Shown in pieces: positions 10,851-22,836 of a stretch of DNA of 64,000 nt (its first letter is position 1; the number at the start of each line of letters is the position of its first letter). This DNA comes from Basidiobolus meristosporus CBS 931.73 (lineage: Eukaryota; Basidiobolomycota; Basidiobolomycetes; Basidiobolales; Basidiobolaceae). A program made the translations under genes and the position numbers. Location: positions 1-64,000 of the forward strand of contig MCFE01000347.1 in the NCBI GenBank assembly GCA_002104905.1, in the 5' to 3' direction. Under the pieces are notes generated by a model. The model ran no database searches. It saw only the letters and a program-made list of their open reading frames with translations, and had not been told where the DNA came from.

Positions 10851-13800
10851 TCATTTGGGCGGTCTGTAGAGCTTCAAGGCTAGAGATGAGCTGAGCACGC
10901 TCAGGCTGGAGCCAATCATCAGGAGCCCAGCAAGTGGAGGTGGTAGCGCAACCTTAAATATTGGGAAGAATACCCCGGCAGCCACAGGGATTGCAAGAAC
11001 GTTGTACCCGAAAGCCCAAATAAAGTTGTATCGAATTCTGTTAAAGATTTTTCTCGACAAGGAGAACAGGACAATCAAATCATCGAGTCTTGATCGTAGT
11101 AGGACCGCCTGCGCCGCCGAGTGTGCAATATCTGAGCCTGCGCCCATGGCAATCCCGATGTCTGCTTGAGCTAGGGCTGGCGAGTCGTTTATACCGTCTC
11201 CAACCATGGCAACCAACATCCGTTTTGTTGGAATCTGCTGTATGGGACTAACCTTCCATTGGAAAAATCGGTTGCGGGCTCTGGATGAGTTCGTGTTGGA
11301 GTTGGTCTTCTTGACCGGCTGCTGCTGCAGCCATTGCACTTTGGCTTTCTTGTGTTCAGGAAGCACATTCGCCAGGATATTTTCGATTCCTAGTTTACCA
11401 GCCACGGATTTGGCGGTCAGCTCATTATCACCAGTAATCATCCAGACTTGTTTGCCTTGTTTCTTGAGGTTGTCAACAGTCCTCTTGGCTTCTTTACGTA
11501 TAACGTCGGCCAAGACAAAATAGCTCAAAACTTGGCCATTCTTCTGCAGAGGAGATTTTTCTTTCAGATCATTCGTGGAGCTCAACAGAGAGAAGCCGAG
11601 CATGACAAGTGTCCCGCCTTCAGATTGGTGCTTGTCAAGCTCCGCGCGGATCAGGGGCGAGTAGATGGTGGCTGGGTAGTGGCACTGGTTTTGGATCATC
11701 CAATTTTCATTTCCATAGACAACTGAAAACCGAAGCGTTCCTGATGAGCTTTTTCTATCCAAGCCAAGGGCAGACACCAGGGCCTTTGGAATGGATGGTG
11801 TGGATATTTCTGCCATGAGACCTCTTCCGGGAACTTCTTTTACCGATTCCAGGGTCACAGGAACCTTACCAAGGCCCTCATTCGTTTCTGTGTACTTCGA
11901 AATTGCCTTGGACAATGGATGATCGCTGGAACATGCCAAGAGTTGGGCCACTTTTTGAATCCAATCGGCAGCTTCTGTATCGCTGAAGCCAAAGTTTTTC
12001 ACGGTAGTCACCTCTGGTCTCCCCAATGTCAAAGTGCCAGTTTTGTCGAAGACAACCGCATCAAACTTGCTTGCGCGCTCCATGGTATCACCACCACCTT
12101 TGATGAGGATACCATACTTGGCGGCTACTCCTGTTCCTACCATAACGGCAGTTGGGCTGGCGAGTCCCAATGCGCATGGACAGGCGATTACTAGAACCGA
12201 TAACCCGAAGAATAGACTAAACAAGACATTGCCCTGGTTCATTGGGATCCAATCTTGCGGCACACGGCCAAAATGAGTTAGCAACATCCATGTGGCAAAC
12301 ACCAGGATGGCCAGTAATACTACAATGGGGACGAAAAAGTGAGAGATGCGATCTCCCAGAGCCTCAAGTGGGGATTTGGTGGCTTGAGCTGATTGTACAA
12401 GGTCTATAATCTGCGAAAGGGTAGTATCCGATGCGACGCGTGTTGCCCTCATGAAAATAGTCGCACTTTGGTTGATGGTGGCACCAGTCACTTCGTCTTC
12501 GACATCTTTTGGTACAGGGACTGGCTCGCCTGTTAACATTGACTCATCAATTGCGGTAGATCCGCGAACAATCACGCCATCGCATGGAAGTCGCCCGCCA
12601 GCATTGACCTTTAATATGTCCCCAACTTGTATCAACTCCAGAGGCATTACCTCCTCCTTGTCTACTTCTCCGCTGTCCATTAAATGGACAAGAACGGCTT
12701 TTTCGGGCTGAAGATTCGTCAGTTTTACCATTGCATCGACGGTTTTTTCCTTGGCAAAGGCTTCGAGATACTTGCCGAGCAAGATGAAAGTAATCAGAAA
12801 GATGGAGGTCTCGAAAAAATCCATGTTGTGGGTATCCATATGGCTATTCATGTGCTCAGAAGGAGTTAGTATCTTCACGATGATATTTACGACGGATGCG
12901 ATGTACGCAACCCAGGTCCCAAGAGCCACCAACACATCCATATTGGCAGTCTTTGCGCGCACTATTGACATATAGCCATGTTGCACAAATGGGACTCCGA
13001 GGGTGAGCTGGACTATTGTTGCGAGAATAAACATGATGAAAGCGCCTAGTCCAAGGCCTTTCATTCCAAAAATGTCCTGCTTGAAAAATAGATAGGCGGC
13101 ATTGTCTGATGGGAGGAACATTCCAATCACCATAGAGACAACGAACGCTGGTATAGCAAATACCAGAGAGAATAGGAATTTCTTTCGAGCTTTGCGGATT
13201 TCTCCCTGGGCTCGTGCCTGGAGATTCACATTTTGGTTGGAATTATTCGTGAGCACTTTTGCCAGATATCCTTGCTCTTTACATATGGCAATTAGTGAGC
13301 GAATACCAATAGTATATCCTTGATGCTGTATACTAAGAGAGTACTCTGGTTTGTCCATCCCTGCTGTCCTGTTGAACTTGCTCATGTAAAGGGATTTATA
13401 AACCTTTGAGGCCTTTGTTTTCCTGGCCGTGCCATTACTCCTTTGAGAAAGTGAAATCGAGATGATACCATCTTTTGATAAGAGCAGCTCTTTCAAGGCA
13501 TCAATGTTTCGGGAATTTGTAGTGAAGGCCGGATCTTCAGAAAGAATTAGTCGAGTGGTGCTGGCTTTGTTGATGTTGTTGGCATTCTCTGATTTTACGT
13601 TGCCGTGCGGGGTGGCCAATTTCTCGGAATTCTCGGTCATTGAGATGGCGGTATCTTCTTGGGATGGCTCCTTCTCTTCGTATGAAGAGTCAAGTACATC
13701 ATACCCAAGATCCTCGATATTTTGGGAAAGTTGCGCCGTCGTTATGAAGCCGGCATCGTGTTCAAGTATGAGTTTTCCCGTAAGAAGGGAGAGGGAAACG

Positions 13801-13898
13801 GTGTTGGGCTTGACGCCCGTGATCTTTTTTAGAGCTGACTCGATGGCGTTGACGCAGGAAGAGCAGGTCATCCCGCTGACTGTGAAGGTAGAGATCAT
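10851..13898 (-). CDS. CCC2: Copper-transporting P1B-type ATPase (Ccc2/ATP7-like)
   Basis: Pumps Cu(I) across the membrane, in fungi usually of the trans-Golgi, to load secreted copper enzymes. A single exon encodes 1,015 residues. An N-terminal heavy-metal domain carries MTCSSC (Cys12, Cys15); a second, degenerate one near 110-215 lacks the Cys pair. Key P-type motifs follow in order: TGEP (456-459), the transport-site CPC (573-575) in a membrane helix, phosphorylated Asp618 in DKTGT, SDHPL (658-662; SEHPL in many relatives), TGDN (822-825), GDGIND (900-905) and the C-terminal MxxSS of Cu(I) pumps (from 994). About 36 extra, basic residues sit between the hinge KVQWLQQQ and MVGDG (roughly 861-896); no phase-compatible intron of normal size explains them. 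The gene reads toward the S28 gene. Confidence 0.95.
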   Translation of the reverse strand: MISTFTVSGMTCSSCVNAIESALKKITGVKPNTVSLSLLTGKLILEHDAGFITTAQLSQNIEDLGYDVLDSSYEEKEPSQEDTAISMTENSEKLATPHGNVKSENANNINKASTTRLILSEDPAFTTNSRNIDALKELLLSKDGIISISLSQRSNGTARKTKASKVYKSLYMSKFNRTAGMDKPEYSLSIQHQGYTIGIRSLIAICKEQGYLAKVLTNNSNQNVNLQARAQGEIRKARKKFLFSLVFAIPAFVVSMVIGMFLPSDNAAYLFFKQDIFGMKGLGLGAFIMFILATIVQLTLGVPFVQHGYMSIVRAKTANMDVLVALGTWVAYIASVVNIIVKILTPSEHMNSHMDTHNMDFFETSIFLITFILLGKYLEAFAKEKTVDAMVKLTNLQPEKAVLVHLMDSGEVDKEEVMPLELIQVGDILKVNAGGRLPCDGVIVRGSTAIDESMLTGEPVPVPKDVEDEVTGATINQSATIFMRATRVASDTTLSQIIDLVQSAQATKSPLEALGDRISHFFVPIVVLLAILVFATWMLLTHFGRVPQDWIPMNQGNVLFSLFFGLSVLVIACPCALGLASPTAVMVGTGVAAKYGILIKGGGDTMERASKFDAVVFDKTGTLTLGRPEVTTVKNFGFSDTEAADWIQKVAQLLACSSDHPLSKAISKYTETNEGLGKVPVTLESVKEVPGRGLMAEISTPSIPKALVSALGLDRKSSSGTLRFSVVYGNENWMIQNQCHYPATIYSPLIRAELDKHQSEGGTLVMLGFSLLSSTNDLKEKSPLQKNGQVLSYFVLADVIRKEAKRTVDNLKKQGKQVWMITGDNELTAKSVAGKLGIENILANVLPEHKKAKVQWLQQQPVKKTNSNTNSSRARNRFFQWKVSPIQQIPTKRMLVAMVGDGINDSPALAQADIGIAMGAGSDIAHSAAQAVLLRSRLDDLIVLFSLSRKIFNRIRYNFIWAFGYNVLAIPVAAGVFFPIFKVALPPPLAGLLMIGSSLSVLSSSLALKLYRPPK

Positions 13899-14003
13899 CT
13901 TTGTGTGAAATTAGTGAAGGAGCGCTACGGGAAATAAAAGCTCTAAAATGCTCGAGCTTAAGAAGAGATATTGAATTGACGATTGTTACTCCACAAACAC
14001 CGG

Positions 14004-14013
14004 CTATATATAC
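14004..14013 (-). promoter_or_regulatory. Likely TATA element of the copper ATPase gene
   Basis: The alternating AT tract (ctatatatac on the plus strand) lies about 105 bases upstream of the ATPase ATG. Position and sequence fit a TATA box; nothing more is visible. Confidence 0.4.
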
Positions 14014-15430
14014 GGGATGCGATGTTACACACCGTCTAAATAATTGGTAAGCACAAGATGCGCATTGTTAGCAGGATACGATCATTATCAATCAGTCCAA
14101 GAGTTCAGGTTGGAAGGAGATTTCCTATTGATCCCCTTAATTTCATTTGAAATTGAGCAGTTTTCACAAACGAATGTGAACTCTGATTGGCATTGACTTA
14201 TTTTCTTCCAAGGATCTTGTACGGAGTGTTATCCGCTTGAACTAGACTGCTGAGCACGCTCTATACACTGATGCGCCCCACCTCTGCTGGTATTGAGAGG
14301 ATCAGTGCTCCTCGGTCTCAGCACTATGATCGCTTCACATCTAACTGGATGCCATCTAATTTATGTATGAGCATGTTAAGATGCTGTTGATATCCCCTGT
14401 GAGTGTGTTGATGGTGAATAAACATTTTGGAGCTGGGTGTGCGTATATTAACAACATTTGATTTTTTATTCAATGCATTCATAAGGCTAGTCCCATGCGT
14501 TGCAACGGAGCATTCGTATTATGATGGTTGGAAAACGAGGTTGAACGGATCATACTGATCCATAGGGATAAACTGGGGAGGATAAGCTGATGCCACCTGC
14601 CCAATGGCATTTATCTCTCTCTGTGTGGAAACTTGCGCGCTTTATGCCATTGGTCTCTATCGCTCGTCAGTCACCCACACTGAAATTGTGCTGGATACAA
14701 GGGTGATTTAAGGTCTTGGAGAATGCTCAGAACCTGGAAATTACACAGGCATCAATATGTTAGGCCTTGAGGGATTTAGGAGTCACATGGCAACCAAGTG
14801 CGTCAACTTTTCTAGAGGAGTAGGTCTGGAGTACTGTCACGTAGAGTAACTGAGGTATTTTTGCTGCCCTTCTATACAGTCCCGCGTCTTCAGCAATAGA
14901 AATCCTCCTGATCGCCTTCATTTAAAGGAAACAGAATAGGGGGACAATAAATGATGTGGCGATACAGTTCCACGCCCTACAAGCGCCGTTTGGATCTAGT
15001 TCTACTGGAGGTTTCGTGGTTGACGATTGCTGAGCCGACTAATGCCGATATATCCGGCTATAGTGGGAAATGCCCAATCTGAATGCTGGCCGACAAATAA
15101 GCAACCCACCATGCCGTCATAACAACGATAGGTGCAAGAGCAAGCACTTTACCTGTTTCTAACTACAGTCTAACTCCTCCACTACGATGGTTATTTGTAG
15201 AATTCAGCAACAAATTGCCAGCGTACTGATCATGCGCATGCTCTCCCCGCAAGGGAAACTCAGAGAGGCCTCTGGTGGGTGAAAATATCCGAATGGTTGA
15301 AATTTATTTGACAAAATTTATGCACTGGTTTTCAGCTTAAAAAAGCAAACCACAACCGGGAGATGTGTGTGTTTAGGTGTTCCAATTGTGTGTACAAGCA
15401 AAAGAAATCAGTTACAAGATGGCAAACGAA
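14014..15430. other. Intergenic, no gene seen
   Basis: About 1.4 kb between the copper-ATPase promoter and the 3' end of the next minus-strand gene. All frames are broken and I recognise no RNA gene or repeat. Confidence 0.4.
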
Positions 15431-17960
15431 TCAGAGCGAGTCGGCTCTAGATCTTGCTTGGACTGAGTGGAGATTTTGGCATTCAATAGTCAGCTGGTTG
15501 ACAAATTTAATCTCGTCTTCCATGGTTGCTCGAAGTATCACCACTCGCTTCTCAGCCTCGGCTATTTCCTGTCGGAGCAGCCGACAATCTGCCTCATAGG
15601 TCTGGATGGTCCGTTTTTCCGCATCGAAAATTTCATCCTCACGTGCTGCTAGTTCTGTTCGACGAGACAATGCATGAGCGATATCTCCTTCAATGCGCGA
15701 TAGTTGATTCCGAAGGCTCACGATCTCCGTATCTTGAATTGCCTGGATCTTGGCTTTGATTTCCTTGTGAGTGGCGGTCAACTTCTGATTCTTGGTTTGG
15801 ATCTCCTTCAGTTGCTTGGCGAATTCATTGCTTATTCTTTGGAGCTCCTTTTCGACTTCTTTCAGTTGCTGCCTGCACTCGTTCGCCTCTTCGCCGACTT
15901 TGACAATACGATCGCGTATCTCCGCTTGTTCTAGCTTCACGGCTGCGATCTCCTCAACGACCGCTTTCGAATGGGCGTCCATCTGTCGAAGATGCTCTTG
16001 AAGAAACTGGATTCGCGACTTTGATCGGACGTCCATGGCGTTGGATTTGGCAAGACTACGGTTTAGGCTCTCGATCTCATTGCGGAGCTGGGCTTCGGAC
16101 TTCTGAAGATCGCGCTTCAACTTCTTCAGAGACAACAACGCCTCCTTTTTTTGCTGCTTCTCAAAGTTCAGCTCGGACACAAGCGTTTGGTAGAGTGCAT
16201 AGCGATCCGATTCATCAGGCAGCCCGACTGTTTTTTCATCCTCGGCATGGGTTTCTATTTTAGGCTCGACAATCGGGGCTTCGGTGGTGGTGGCGGCGGC
16301 ATGGTGGTCCGCTATAGCTAATTGTGGAAAGTTGCAAATACAGTTAGATCATGCCAGCTAGGCGGGAGCTCAGGTGTTGTAGCGAGCAGCAGGTTTGCTT
16401 ACCGGTCGAAGGCGAGGTACAGAACCTGCATATTGCGCTTCTATACCCCATGATAGTAATGGTGACCTCATATTCAGTGACGGGGTTAAGCCCTTGGATC
16501 GTGGCGTTGGCCTCTTCGACGCTAACATGGACGTCCTGCCAGAGCATGTTGTCAACCCGGACCTTTATACTACTGACCTCAATGGGTAGAATAGAGGTGT
16601 TTGTGGTGCTAGGACCATCAGCCCCTTCAGAGGCCCCAGAAGAGCTACCCTCCGTGCTCTTTTCTTTGGGCTCCTCCGAGCCAGACGCGGATGCCCTTGT
16701 GGGGGCTGGGCCGTGATCATCTCCGTACGCCTTACCTGAGGCTCCCAAAGTATGTAGGATCGTTTCAGGCATGATCCAATACAAAGTGACAGAGACCGGG
16801 GTGATTCTAGAAATACATAGATCAAAACTGTTGGGGATCTCTTCTCCGTGCGAGGCGCGTACGAGAGAATCCGACGATGGTTTCCCACTTTTGGGGTCTT
16901 TGAGAAAGGACGGGTCGCCGATAGGCGCTGGAGCCGCGCTGTGCCGTTGTCGTATACTGCCGGGTATTCTGCGGGGCTTTCGAAGGGGTGAATACTTTTG
17001 AGCCCGGTGGATAGGGTTGCTTTGGGAATCGGGCTCGTGACTGCTGTTGATGCGTAGGAACTGGTGGCGGGACCGCTGGTTTAAGTAAGACTCCTCTACG
17101 CTGATATCGGATGAAGATATTCGGTGGTTCTTCCACTCCATAATCTGACAGAGCATCTCGGCGGCCAGAACGTACACACCATAGCTCACCGCGTGGATAG
17201 GGACGAGCAAGGCCCCACCCTCCGGGCTGGAAGACCTTCCGTAAAGATCGACCGAGAAAATGCCGAGACATATCAGCCAAGACAACGAATCGAGCCCCCG
17301 GATACTACTGACTATCGACAAATAAAACGAAGTATCAGCAAGAATATATAGAGCCGTATTATCTAACAACGGATGCACTACAGTCCAGATCACGATATCC
17401 ATGATGAGCAGAAAGAGCATGAGCGCAAGCGATATCGAGGACGACGCTTGATAGGCCTTGAAGCAAGCCACGGCCGACATCAGCGACGCGAGCCCCCATT
17501 CGATTCGGAAAGCCGCTGGGATCACGGCATCTGCCACGAAAACCACCGACCATATACTAAGCACTTTTAGCGTGCTATAGCTGGGGAACGAGGCTCCCAT
17601 TCTCCTGTCGAAGCCCAAGGCCCACTCATATAGAATGTAGAGAAGTCTATTGGCCTCCATGAAAATCCCTTTGTAGCTGTTCCCGTCGAACAATTGATCG
17701 GCGGTGGTGAAATCCTGGCTGGGGAAGAAATCGTTCAGCACGCGGGAGTCGAAGTATTGGACATCGGGATTTCCTTTGTAGTACAGGGTTGGGCCAGAGA
17801 GTTTAGCATGAGTGTACGGGGCATCGCCTGCGGTGTGTTGAGAAGCACTCTTGCTGCCGTGTGCATCATAGACATCATGCTCATCGTTTTGTTGGCATAC
17901 TTCGAGAGGATGGATGGTTGTACTCGGTGAATCGGGAAGCGGTGAGTCTGAGGAATCCAT
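15431..17960 (-). CDS. Multi-helix membrane protein with FN3 and coiled coil (AcrB-like)
   Basis: Two exons, 16403-17960 and 15431-16317, join in phase 1 over an 85-base intron (gtaagc...ttag) to give 814 residues. After a polar N-terminus come the conserved RLLYILYEW segment and about five hydrophobic helices (roughly residues 132-272), a Ser/Arg-rich linker, and a fibronectin type III-like domain (about 378-514, split by a Gly/Ser/Glu-rich insertion, with GLNPVTEYEVTI as the last strands). Then comes a long heptad-rich coiled coil (about 560-800) rich in Glu, Lys, Gln and Arg. This order resembles the fungal ubiquitination-network proteins of the AcrB type; that match is from memory and moderate. 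I start at MDSSDS (17960); an in-frame upstream ATG at 18038 follows no clear promoter and sits before an acceptor-like ccgcag. Function is not known from sequence. Confidence 0.75.
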
Positions 17961-18553
17961 AAGAAGTTGGGTAGACGTCAAGTATAACCTCTGCGGTAGA
18001 CAAAAATCAGTAAGGCAATATTGACAACTCGTCAACAACAGGCTGTCCTGTACGGGGAAAATACCTATATTTTGATGTGATTCAAAATAGAATTTTAGAA
18101 AACCACAGATTATTCGAACACACGCTCACTCTAAGGTCGCGAAATACTGTAGGTAAATAGAAAAGGCGGTTTAGTGAAAGGTTCTTGACCGAGTAGGCCC
18201 AACAAATCAATTTGATCAATTTTTGGAGCTTTTAATTCCTTAATCGTTGATGATTTGGTTAGGTGTTTAGTTCAAGCTCCAGGGCGCAGCAGTGTTAAAC
18301 AAGATTAGTTGCATTGATTATGGCCATAGTCGCCAGGTAAACAGCTTTCATTATTACGTATTCGACAAATTCTCTTGGCTTGAAATACATATGATAGATG
18401 CATCAATAACAAACATGGTCACAGTCTAACCTGAATCTTCATCACCATAATCGGTGGATTGTGAACAAAAAAAATTCAATGTAGTGTTCTGCCTAGGTGC
18501 AAATATATTATTCCTTGACAGTTTATCGGGTCGACAGTGAATCAGTGGCCAAC
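17961..18553. other. Divergent promoter region
   Basis: 593 bases between the starts of the membrane/coiled-coil gene (minus) and the RPP40 gene (plus). AT-rich, no open frame of note. It probably holds both promoters. Confidence 0.45.
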
Positions 18554-20072
18554 ATGAGCCATTTACCTCCCGTACCATCGCCAAAATCGAAGTTGTTCTT
18601 GACTTACTCCAACTTCAACTCTTCCAAATCTTGCCACAACAACTTTGTTGCCCAGCATCCATTCAATCATGAGGTAATTCAGATTTTCACATGGTCGCTC
18701 AGCGGTGATTGGATTTCTGCCCTGTTTGAGATAGCGCTTTCCGTTCCAAGCCCTCAACAGACTTCATTTTTTTCTTAGTTGGAGATTTTTGTGCCTGGCG
18801 TAGTGTCCTCCAGTTCTGAGTTGTTGCAAGACGTTTTGAGCACCGATTTCTTCTATAAAGCACAGTTGCCGTTGAGCTTTTTTATCCGACCCGATTTCCT
18901 CCGCTCCTATATCAAAAACGGTAAAGACAGACAAAAACCGCCTTCGGTGGAATTGAAGATTCATCGAATATTTGCTACCTAGGCTCAGTTACAGCCCTTA
19001 CTCATAATGCTGGAATCGATACCGACGATGTATTTGCACTAGATAACACAGGCATGTTGTCTTTGTTTTTCTTTGTTCGACTCTCATACTTGCACGTAGT
19101 GCTAATGGGCAAGTAATTGATAGGTGTGTTACATCTGAGCGTTACGAAGGATACCTATGAGCAGCTTGGGCTCGTTGGCATGCCTGCGAAATTTGGATCT
19201 GCGGGACATCGCTATGGTAAGCACCCTGCTGTACTGTGTGTTGCGATCAGTTTGGATTAATAGCCAAGGGCCTGTGTAGTTGTCACGGTCGATCTTCGCG
19301 CTGACAATATGTTGCCTGGCCACAAAATCTACGAAAGAGTCAAATGGTGCTTTGAGCATACTCTCCCCAACGCTTACACCTTCATCATTCAAGCGACCAA
19401 CCCTGGTAATATACCACATAAACACTTGTCGCCCTGTCTACTCATGTAGTAACCGCCGATATTTTGTGCAGATGGCAAATGCGTAGAGCTTGAGCTCCCC
19501 GCCGATTCCCAGCCCAAAAAAATTTATCCAGCATGTCTCGAGAGCGCACAAGAGGGTATTGAAATTCCCGACATGAGCACACTTCTAAACAATGAAAACA
19601 TGGAAAATTGGAAAGAGGAGGCGCTGGAACGCTACGAATGGCTGGGCATGGTTGCCTGCCGTACCCCAAGGTTAGCATTATAATTGCCGCCTATCTAACG
19701 TAATGCACGTTACTTACGAAGCCATTCACGATATTAAGGATTGAGGCCAATGGGTCGGTGGATCCATTTGTATCTATCTACAGTACGCCAGAGCCATTTG
19801 CTGTTGGAGCCGGAAGCAGTGTTAAAATAACAGGAATGATCAAGCCATCCACCATCAGCTCACTTGTCAGCCACACAAGAGAGTACTTGAAGATCAAGAA
19901 GCTGCCCTGGGCCAGCGTTACTGTCTGGGGGTTCCTGGACTCGCCCATTTCGTGGCAATCCAAGGAGCATGGCTATCTGCTCAATGGAGAAAACCATTAC
20001 ACCTTCATTGTGTACCCCAATGGTACATACATACTCTATCAGGCGTGTGGGTCTCACGATAACTCCTCATAA
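18554..20072 (+). CDS. RPP40: RNase P/MRP protein subunit Rpp40
   Basis: Nuclear protein subunit of RNase P (tRNA 5' processing) and RNase MRP (rRNA processing). Seven exons, all in phase: 18554-18673, 18779-18920, 18983-19051, 19124-19216, 19280-19405, 19472-19670 and 19739-20072, giving 360 residues. Family landmarks: LHLSVTKDTYEQLGLVG, a VVTVDLR strand, an ERYEWLG helix, the conserved PEP after VSIY, KITGMIKP, and the strong C-terminal block PWASVTVWGFLDSPISW followed by EHGY and NHYTFIVYPNG. The third intron (19052-19123) begins GCATGT after CAG, i.e. a GC-AG intron; all others are GT-AG. The Net1-like gene follows 269 bases downstream on the same strand. No lesions. The family call is strong because the assembled C-terminal half matches known Rpp40 proteins nearly throughout. 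Confidence 0.9.
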
Positions 20073-20341
20073 AGGCCATCCTGGAATTTTTAGTGGCCGA
20101 TACTCGTATTCATCCCATCTGAATCATTTTGGATTCCTGTGCAATGGTGTCAGAATTTTCTTTCCCTTGATACTCGTTATGGCGGAGTAAAAAAAATCCC
20201 TAGATGGATCTGATTGAATGCGTGATTGAACTTGGATGTACGTTAAAAAGAAAAAATAATTGATTTAGGCAACTTCCAATAAAAAAGTTGAACTGCACGA
20301 AAATTTCGGCCTTTACCTTTATCTCTTCAGGTAGTTCGAAC

Positions 20342-22836
20342 ATGTCTACAGCCAAAGCAGCCAAGAGATTTAAGCTTCAGGTTAACATCGTTAATGTCGA
20401 GGAGGAAAAGCTGGCCAAGGATTGGTCAGTTAACCCCGTCAAGCGGTTTCTTCTCCTCACCGAGGGTAATGCCTCCCTCTTGAGTGTAAGACGCAAGATC
20501 GAAAACATGTTTGCAAAGCTCTATCCTAACAGCAGGTAATACCAAACGCATATACATTTACCTTTTTGCTATTTCTCTAACTTTCTTTCCAACCGTTGTT
20601 TAGCCATACCGCTGTTGCCCGTCTTAGAGACGCTTCACTCTGCGAGCTCGACGACGATTTCAAGGTTGCTGAAGTATTCGACGAGAGCAATGTTGTCTAT
20701 GCAGCCCTGGCCAACAATCCCATGAACAAGACCCCTAATAATGCGCCTGCTTTGAACAAACCGGTCCCCAACGCCGAGCAGCAGAAGAAGAGAAAGCAGA
20801 CCCAAAATGAGGCAGTTGTGAACAGCCCTATAGATAAACAAACTGCTTCGACCCCTGATTCAAATAGTCCCACTATTGGCGACAACACTATTGCGGCCAA
20901 GGAAACCCCTGAACCACAGCCAAAGAAGAAGAAGGCCAAAAAGAAGAACCAGAAAGCTGCAAACGCCGAGCCCACCCCGATGGAGGTGGAAAGATTGCCC
21001 GAAGGCACTAAAGCTCCTCAGGAGAATGCTCCTGCGAAGAAGACTATCGACGCGCCTCCTCAAGTCGTCAAGAACGCTGGGCCAAAGGAGAAATCAAATC
21101 AGCCTGAAAATAAACTACCCCAGGCCCAGAAAGCTCCCCAAGCTACTGCAAAGAAGAGTACTGAGACGACTGAAGCACAAAACAAAAAGCAGCCACAAAC
21201 AAAAGTCGTACCCAAAAAAGGTACTTCTCCCATCGTAGATCAACCCAATAAGCAAGCGACTCAAGAAGCCCAAAAGAAAAATGCCAACGCCAACGCCAAC
21301 AAAGCCCAGCAAGCGCAACAGCCACAAAAGGTAGAAGCACAGGCAAAAGGCAAAAAAGGGAAGAATACTCCACCACAGGTTTCTTCAGCTGTCAAGGTAG
21401 ACGAAACTAAGCCGAACACTACCAATCAACAAACGCAACCCAACCAAAAACAGCATGATGTAGTGGCTCAAAACGCCGGTCCCAAGGCTGCTGAAGAATC
21501 TCAACAGAATGAGAAACCTGCCGAAAATAAGAAACGTAAATTGGCTTCCACAGGAAACAACGACAACCAAGTTACTAAGGGGAATGGGAAACCAGCCGTG
21601 GCCCCGCAGGCAGCCAAAAAGGATGTCGAGAAAAAACAGCCATCCCAGCCTGTGAGTAATGATGCCTCGAAAGCTGAGGCCCCCAGTTCAAAGAACAAGC
21701 CCACGAACAACCAGAAAAAAGCTAAAACTGAGGTTGCCGAATCCCCAAAAGTGACCCCGAACCCTACCGTTACCAATGCGCCTAAAGCTACGGAAACGAA
21801 GGCTAACAAAAAGGCGGTGGTCAAAGCTTCCCCCCCTGAAGCTAAAGGAGCCGAAAGCGTAAAATCCCCACCCTCAACCCAAGCAACGAAGGCCAATAAT
21901 AAGAAACCTGAGAGCGCGCCTGTCAACAAGGTACAAGCCGGCAAAGCTGGGGCATTGGCAAATGGAGCCGCTGCTACCAAAGAGCAAGCGAATCCTGTCA
22001 TGATTCCAGAAACGCCCACTCCTGTGCATTCCGATCCTCATATGGATAAGAAACCCATCAGCGCCTACGGAGTACAAATGAGAGATGCTATAGGTGTTGA
22101 GGCCGGCCGTATGATGGGACGCTTATTGCTTGGTGCTGATGAAGATGACGATGAAGAAGAAGGAGACCTCAGAGAACCCCAGCAATCGCATATTCCCCCG
22201 ATTATCATGTCCAGCAAGAAATCACCCGCCTTGACAAGGGTGAGCGGTGGTATTTCATCACCAGTAATTACTCCTACTCGCAAAGAGTCTATCAAACAAA
22301 TTCCTATGGAAATGAACTCGGCGGTTACTCCAGCCAAAGTGACCGGCGGAAAGCCAACTCCAGAGGCGATCGCAAGCAATTCGAGTAGTTCGGATGGTAG
22401 CTCTAGCAGCGAAGACTCTTCTGATGATGAGGATCCAGCTTCCAAGAAGACGCTAACCAATGTGGCCACTCCAAATACGAGCATCTCCAAAGCGTCGCAG
22501 ATGTACACTCCGTATCAAAACCCCACATTCTCCTCCCTCCGTCAAATTGCCGCATCTGCCAAGCTAACCAATCTTGCGGCGAAAACCTCAGCTATCGCTG
22601 GCGGTGTAACCCCCTCTATCTCTAAGCATCGTACTGAACCAATGGATGCCTCGTCTTCGTCTTCCGAGGAAGAACAAGGCGACGACAGTGACAGTAGTAG
22701 TTCTGACGAGAGTGATAGTGATGCCGAGAAGCCAGTTGCCAAAACTCCTCAACTCAATGTTAGACTGGCCGGCCAGAAATCAAAAGGTAGAAACAAACGC
22801 AAGTCAGCTCTATTCCAGCTAGCTAGAGATGCTTAA
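20342..22836 (+). CDS. Net1/Tof2/Dnt1-like nucleolar protein
   Basis: Two exons, 20342-20535 and 20604-22836, joined in phase 2 over a 68-base intron, encode 808 residues. The first about 100 residues match the N-terminal domain of fungal Net1, Tof2 and Dnt1: a FKLQVNIV strand, KRFLLLTEG, a LLSVRRKIENMFAKLYP helix, then ARLRDASLCELDDDFKVAEVF. In yeasts these proteins anchor Cdc14-type phosphatase and silencing factors in the nucleolus. The remaining 700 residues are low-complexity: long Lys/Pro/Ala/Gln/Asn tracts (including a short Asn-Ala repeat near 21277-21300), several acidic-serine clusters (DEDDDEEEGD, SSSSDGSSSSEDSSDDED, DDSDSSSSDESDSD) and a basic end. Such alternation is typical of nucleolar phosphoproteins. 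The role in phosphatase anchoring is inference from the N-terminal domain only. Confidence 0.75.

Noticed and set aside
20697-22508. Several antisense frames opposite the Net1-like gene
   Set aside because: Leu/Phe/Val-rich translations are the complement of Lys/Glu/Gln-rich codons, not membrane proteins.
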